Shown one piece after another: positions 5,255 to 6,903 of a DNA stretch of 6,903 bases (position 1 is the first letter of the stretch; every line of letters starts with the position of its first letter). The position numbers and the translations under genes are program-made. The notes beneath the pieces were generated by a model. It saw nothing but the letters and a program-made list of their open reading frames with translations. It was not told the origin of the DNA and searched no databases. This DNA is from JAAYCI01 sp964370195 (GTDB lineage Bacteria > Bacillota > Clostridia > Oscillospirales > Ruminococcaceae), in NCBI GenBank assembly GCA_964370195.1, contig CAYJIH010000064.1:1-6903 (forward strand). The letters run 5' to 3'.

Positions 5255-5801
5255 ATTCAATCAGGCCCGGGTCTGGATACAGGCGGAACAAGGCTTTCCC
5301 GATGATGTTATCATATGGCACATACGTGTTTTCCCAATAGCGAGAATCCCAAGATTCATTGCGATTGTCACCTAGCATAAAGTAATGTCCTTGTGGCACC
5401 TCATATGGGCCAAAATCATCGGCAATTGTTTCGAAATGGATTGGTTCTGCCAGCGGTTCGCTTGCGCCGTTTATATAAATTTCACCGTCTTTTATTTCCA
5501 CCGTTTCTCCCGGCAGGCCAATGATCCGTTTTATATAATACACCGATTCATCGTCTGGGTAGCGAAAAATGATAATGTCATGCCGCTGTGGGTCTTGAAA
5601 CAAATATGCCGGGCGCAGGCCGATAATGCGATCGTTAATTAAAATGGTGGGTTGCATGCTTCCTGTGGGCACTTCGGCATTCACAATGAGCACCTGTGTG
5701 ATAAACAAAGCCAATAAAAGCCCCACCAAAAGGGCCACAATCCACTCGCGCACTTCTCGAAAAACAGCCCGATATTTTTTAGGGGGACGGCTTTCTTCCA
5801 T
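5253..5801 (-). CDS. lepB: Signal peptidase I
   Basis: A membrane-bound serine protease that removes signal peptides from exported pre-proteins outside the cytoplasmic membrane. Its 182 aa is the short Gram-positive form with one transmembrane segment (about residues 20-40, WIVALLVGLLLALFITQVLI) after a basic N-terminus. The catalytic Ser48 lies in VPTGSMQPTI and the general base Lys91 in YYIKRIIGLPGE. GDNRNESWDSRYW is the conserved box near the C-terminus. All catalytic elements are present. ATG 5801 is preceded by AGAGGAG at seven bases. It is transcribed alone from 5834-5862 and ends at a terminator shared with nrdG. Bacteria often carry several paralogues, so the symbol is generic (sipS-like is equally possible). 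Confidence 0.95.
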   Translation of the reverse strand: MEESRPPKKYRAVFREVREWIVALLVGLLLALFITQVLIVNAEVPTGSMQPTILINDRIIGLRPAYLFQDPQRHDIIIFRYPDDESVYYIKRIIGLPGETVEIKDGEIYINGASEPLAEPIHFETIADDFGPYEVPQGHYFMLGDNRNESWDSRYWENTYVPYDNIIGKALFRLYPDPGLIE

Positions 5802-5833
5802 GTATAAGCTCCTCTACATCAACTGTTGTTTAA

Positions 5834-5862
5834 AGTATAACATTCGCACGCATTTTCCGCAA
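5834..5862 (-). promoter_or_regulatory. Extended -10 promoter of lepB
   Basis: On the minus strand, TGTTATACT gives an extended -10 (TG, one base, then TATACT at 5834-5839). A weak -35 TTGCGG (5857-5862) lies 17 bp upstream. The start near 5827 leaves a leader of about 26 nt. The divergent NYN gene must be read from the same 119-bp gap, but I see no clear promoter for it there. Confidence 0.65.
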
Positions 5863-5920
5863 GAAATAGAATTCGACATAAAACAGGTTTAAAACAAAAT
5901 GCACCATAGGAGGGATTCAA

Positions 5921-6760
5921 ATGCAAGACGGCGGCAAGGTAATTGCATTGTTAATTGATGCAGAAAATGTATCGCCCAAATATATCAAGGTAATTTTGGA
6001 CGAGCTTAGTTTGCACGGGACACCGGCGTATAAACGCATTTACGGAGATTGGACGAGCGTTGAAATGTCAGGCTGGAAAAAGCAGTTGCTCGAAAACAAT
6101 TTAACACCTATACAACAGTTTAGCTATACACAAGGAAAAAATGCCTCCGACTCTGCGATGATTATTGACGCCATGGACATTTTATATAGCCGTAATTGCG
6201 ACGGGTTTTGCATTGTGTCCTCAGATTCTGATTTCACACGCCTGGCTTCTCGGCTGCGCGAAAGTAGAATGGTGGTTATTGGAATGGGCGAAAGCAAAAC
6301 ACCGGCGGCGTTTAAGGCGGCCTGTGATATTTTTAAATACCTAGATGTGCTTCGTAAATCACAAAACCAAATAACACAAGAAACGGGAGCTGAAGAGCCG
6401 GCAGAAAAACCGGCCGATAAAAAGCCTGCCAAAGCCCAAAAGGCAAAAACAAAAGACTTGCATGAAGCGGCAGAGGCACCCGGCTATGCCGAATTTTCTG
6501 AAGAGATGGGCGGTTTTGTGCCACTGGAGGAGATTGTAAGGCGTATTCAAAACATCATTGACGTGGAAAGTGATGAGGATGGCTGGATGTTTTTGGGGCA
6601 GGTGGGCAACTTGCTTGGGCGCTCTTATCCGGATTTTGACACGCGCAACTATGGGTTCTCTAAATTATATAAATTGATAGAATACACCCATGCATTTGAA
6701 ATGCACTATCACGAAATCCCAAGTGGGGGCAAAAACCTAATGGTGGCAAATAAAGGATAA
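5921..6760 (+). CDS. NYN-domain (PIN-like) putative ribonuclease with C-terminal OST-HTH/LOTUS-like region
   Basis: 279 aa in two parts. Residues 6-145 form a NYN domain of the LabA/DUF88 type: ALLIDAENV (Asp13, Asn16), IYGDWT, GKNASDSAMIIDAMD (Asp77, Asp83) and IVSSDSDFTRLA (Asp102, Asp104). These acidic residues would bind metal in a PIN-like nuclease pocket, and all are present. A Lys/Ala/Glu/Pro-rich linker (about 150-188) follows. Residues about 195-279 (PLEEIVRRIQNIID, WMFLGQVGNLLGRSYPDFD, YGFSKLYKLIEY) resemble the OST-HTH/LOTUS fold, an RNA-binding winged helix often fused to NYN domains. The likely job is RNA cleavage or processing in the cytoplasm; the substrate is unknown. AGGAGG lies seven bases before ATG 5921. 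It is divergent from lepB, with no operon partner in view. Confidence 0.88.
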   Translation: MQDGGKVIALLIDAENVSPKYIKVILDELSLHGTPAYKRIYGDWTSVEMSGWKKQLLENNLTPIQQFSYTQGKNASDSAMIIDAMDILYSRNCDGFCIVSSDSDFTRLASRLRESRMVVIGMGESKTPAAFKAACDIFKYLDVLRKSQNQITQETGAEEPAEKPADKKPAKAQKAKTKDLHEAAEAPGYAEFSEEMGGFVPLEEIVRRIQNIIDVESDEDGWMFLGQVGNLLGRSYPDFDTRNYGFSKLYKLIEYTHAFEMHYHEIPSGGKNLMVANKG

Positions 6761-6761
6761 A

Positions 6762-6798
6762 ACAATCCCCATGCTTTGTTCTAAAGCATGGGGATTGT
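6762..6798. terminator. Long perfect hairpin after the NYN gene
   Basis: A 16-bp perfect stem, ACAATCCCCATGCTTT (6762-6777) with its complement (6783-6798), around the loop GTTCT, one base after the NYN stop codon. On plus there is no T-run after it (AGCGTG). On minus it is followed by TTTTATCC, so it may mainly terminate a minus-strand gene lying beyond the window. It is probably the 3' end signal for the NYN gene as well. Confidence 0.65.
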
Positions 6799-6799
6799 A

Positions 6800-6903
6800 G
6801 CGTGTCAAAAAAGTTGTTGCACCAAGCAGAAGAAAGACCTTGGGGCGGCGCCCCAAACCCCACCACTTTGAAAAGTGGACAAACTTTTTTCTAAAGGACA
6901 CGC
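6800..6903. repeat. Structured inverted-repeat element at the right end (possible MITE or intergenic repeat)
   Basis: GCGTGTC (6800-6806) is repeated inverted as GACACGC (6897-6903), and the adjoining AAAAAAGTT (6807-6815) as AACTTTTTT (6882-6890), with CTAAAG inserted in the right arm. Between the arms are two hairpins: TTGGGGC/GCCCCAA (6840-6856, loop GGC) and CCACTT/AAGTGG (6863-6878, loop TGAA). No coding potential is apparent. Terminal symmetry plus nested hairpins suits a small non-autonomous mobile or dispersed repeat. Its outer boundary may lie beyond the window, and copy number cannot be judged here. Confidence 0.55.

Overview
The window looks like chromosomal DNA of an anaerobic low-to-moderate GC Gram-positive bacterium of the class Clostridia, perhaps an Oscillospirales/Ruminococcaceae gut relative (inference). 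The reasons are strong AGGAGG-type ribosome binding sites, sigma-A promoters with TATACT boxes, an oxygen-sensitive class III ribonucleotide reductase operon, a short single-membrane-segment signal peptidase I, and intrinsic terminators.

Layout. Positions 10-85 (minus) hold a tRNA-Thr(UGU) with its own promoter. AT-rich DNA with no gene that I can see follows to 347. Positions 348-1638 (minus) form a two-gene unit, gpmA (2,3-bisphosphoglycerate-dependent phosphoglycerate mutase) followed by a hotdog acyl-CoA thioesterase, read from a good promoter at 1716-1744. A 412-bp divergent intergenic region (1639-2050) carries that promoter, the nrdD promoter with a perfect NrdR box in its spacer, a second NrdR-like box over the gpmA -10, and a hairpin plus T-run in the nrdD leader.

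The centre of interest is 2051-5149 (plus), the anaerobic dNTP-synthesis operon. The catalytic NrdD chain (763 aa) ends just after its zinc-binding cysteines and lacks the C-terminal glycyl-radical segment. That segment (RRITGYLVG, radical Gly23) is encoded by a separate 50-aa gene at 4417-4569, with its own ideal ribosome binding site. The NrdG radical-SAM activase follows. NrdD is therefore a split enzyme here: catalytic body, detachable glycyl-radical subunit and activase in a row, resembling the GrcA/YfiD spare-part principle known for pyruvate formate-lyase. A strong hairpin covers the start region of nrdG.

A bidirectional terminator separates nrdG from the convergent lepB (5253-5801, minus). 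Divergent from lepB is a NYN-domain (PIN-like) putative ribonuclease with a C-terminal region resembling OST-HTH/LOTUS (5921-6760, plus). The right end holds a 16-bp-stem hairpin and a 104-bp structured element bounded by inverted repeats that reach the last base of the window.
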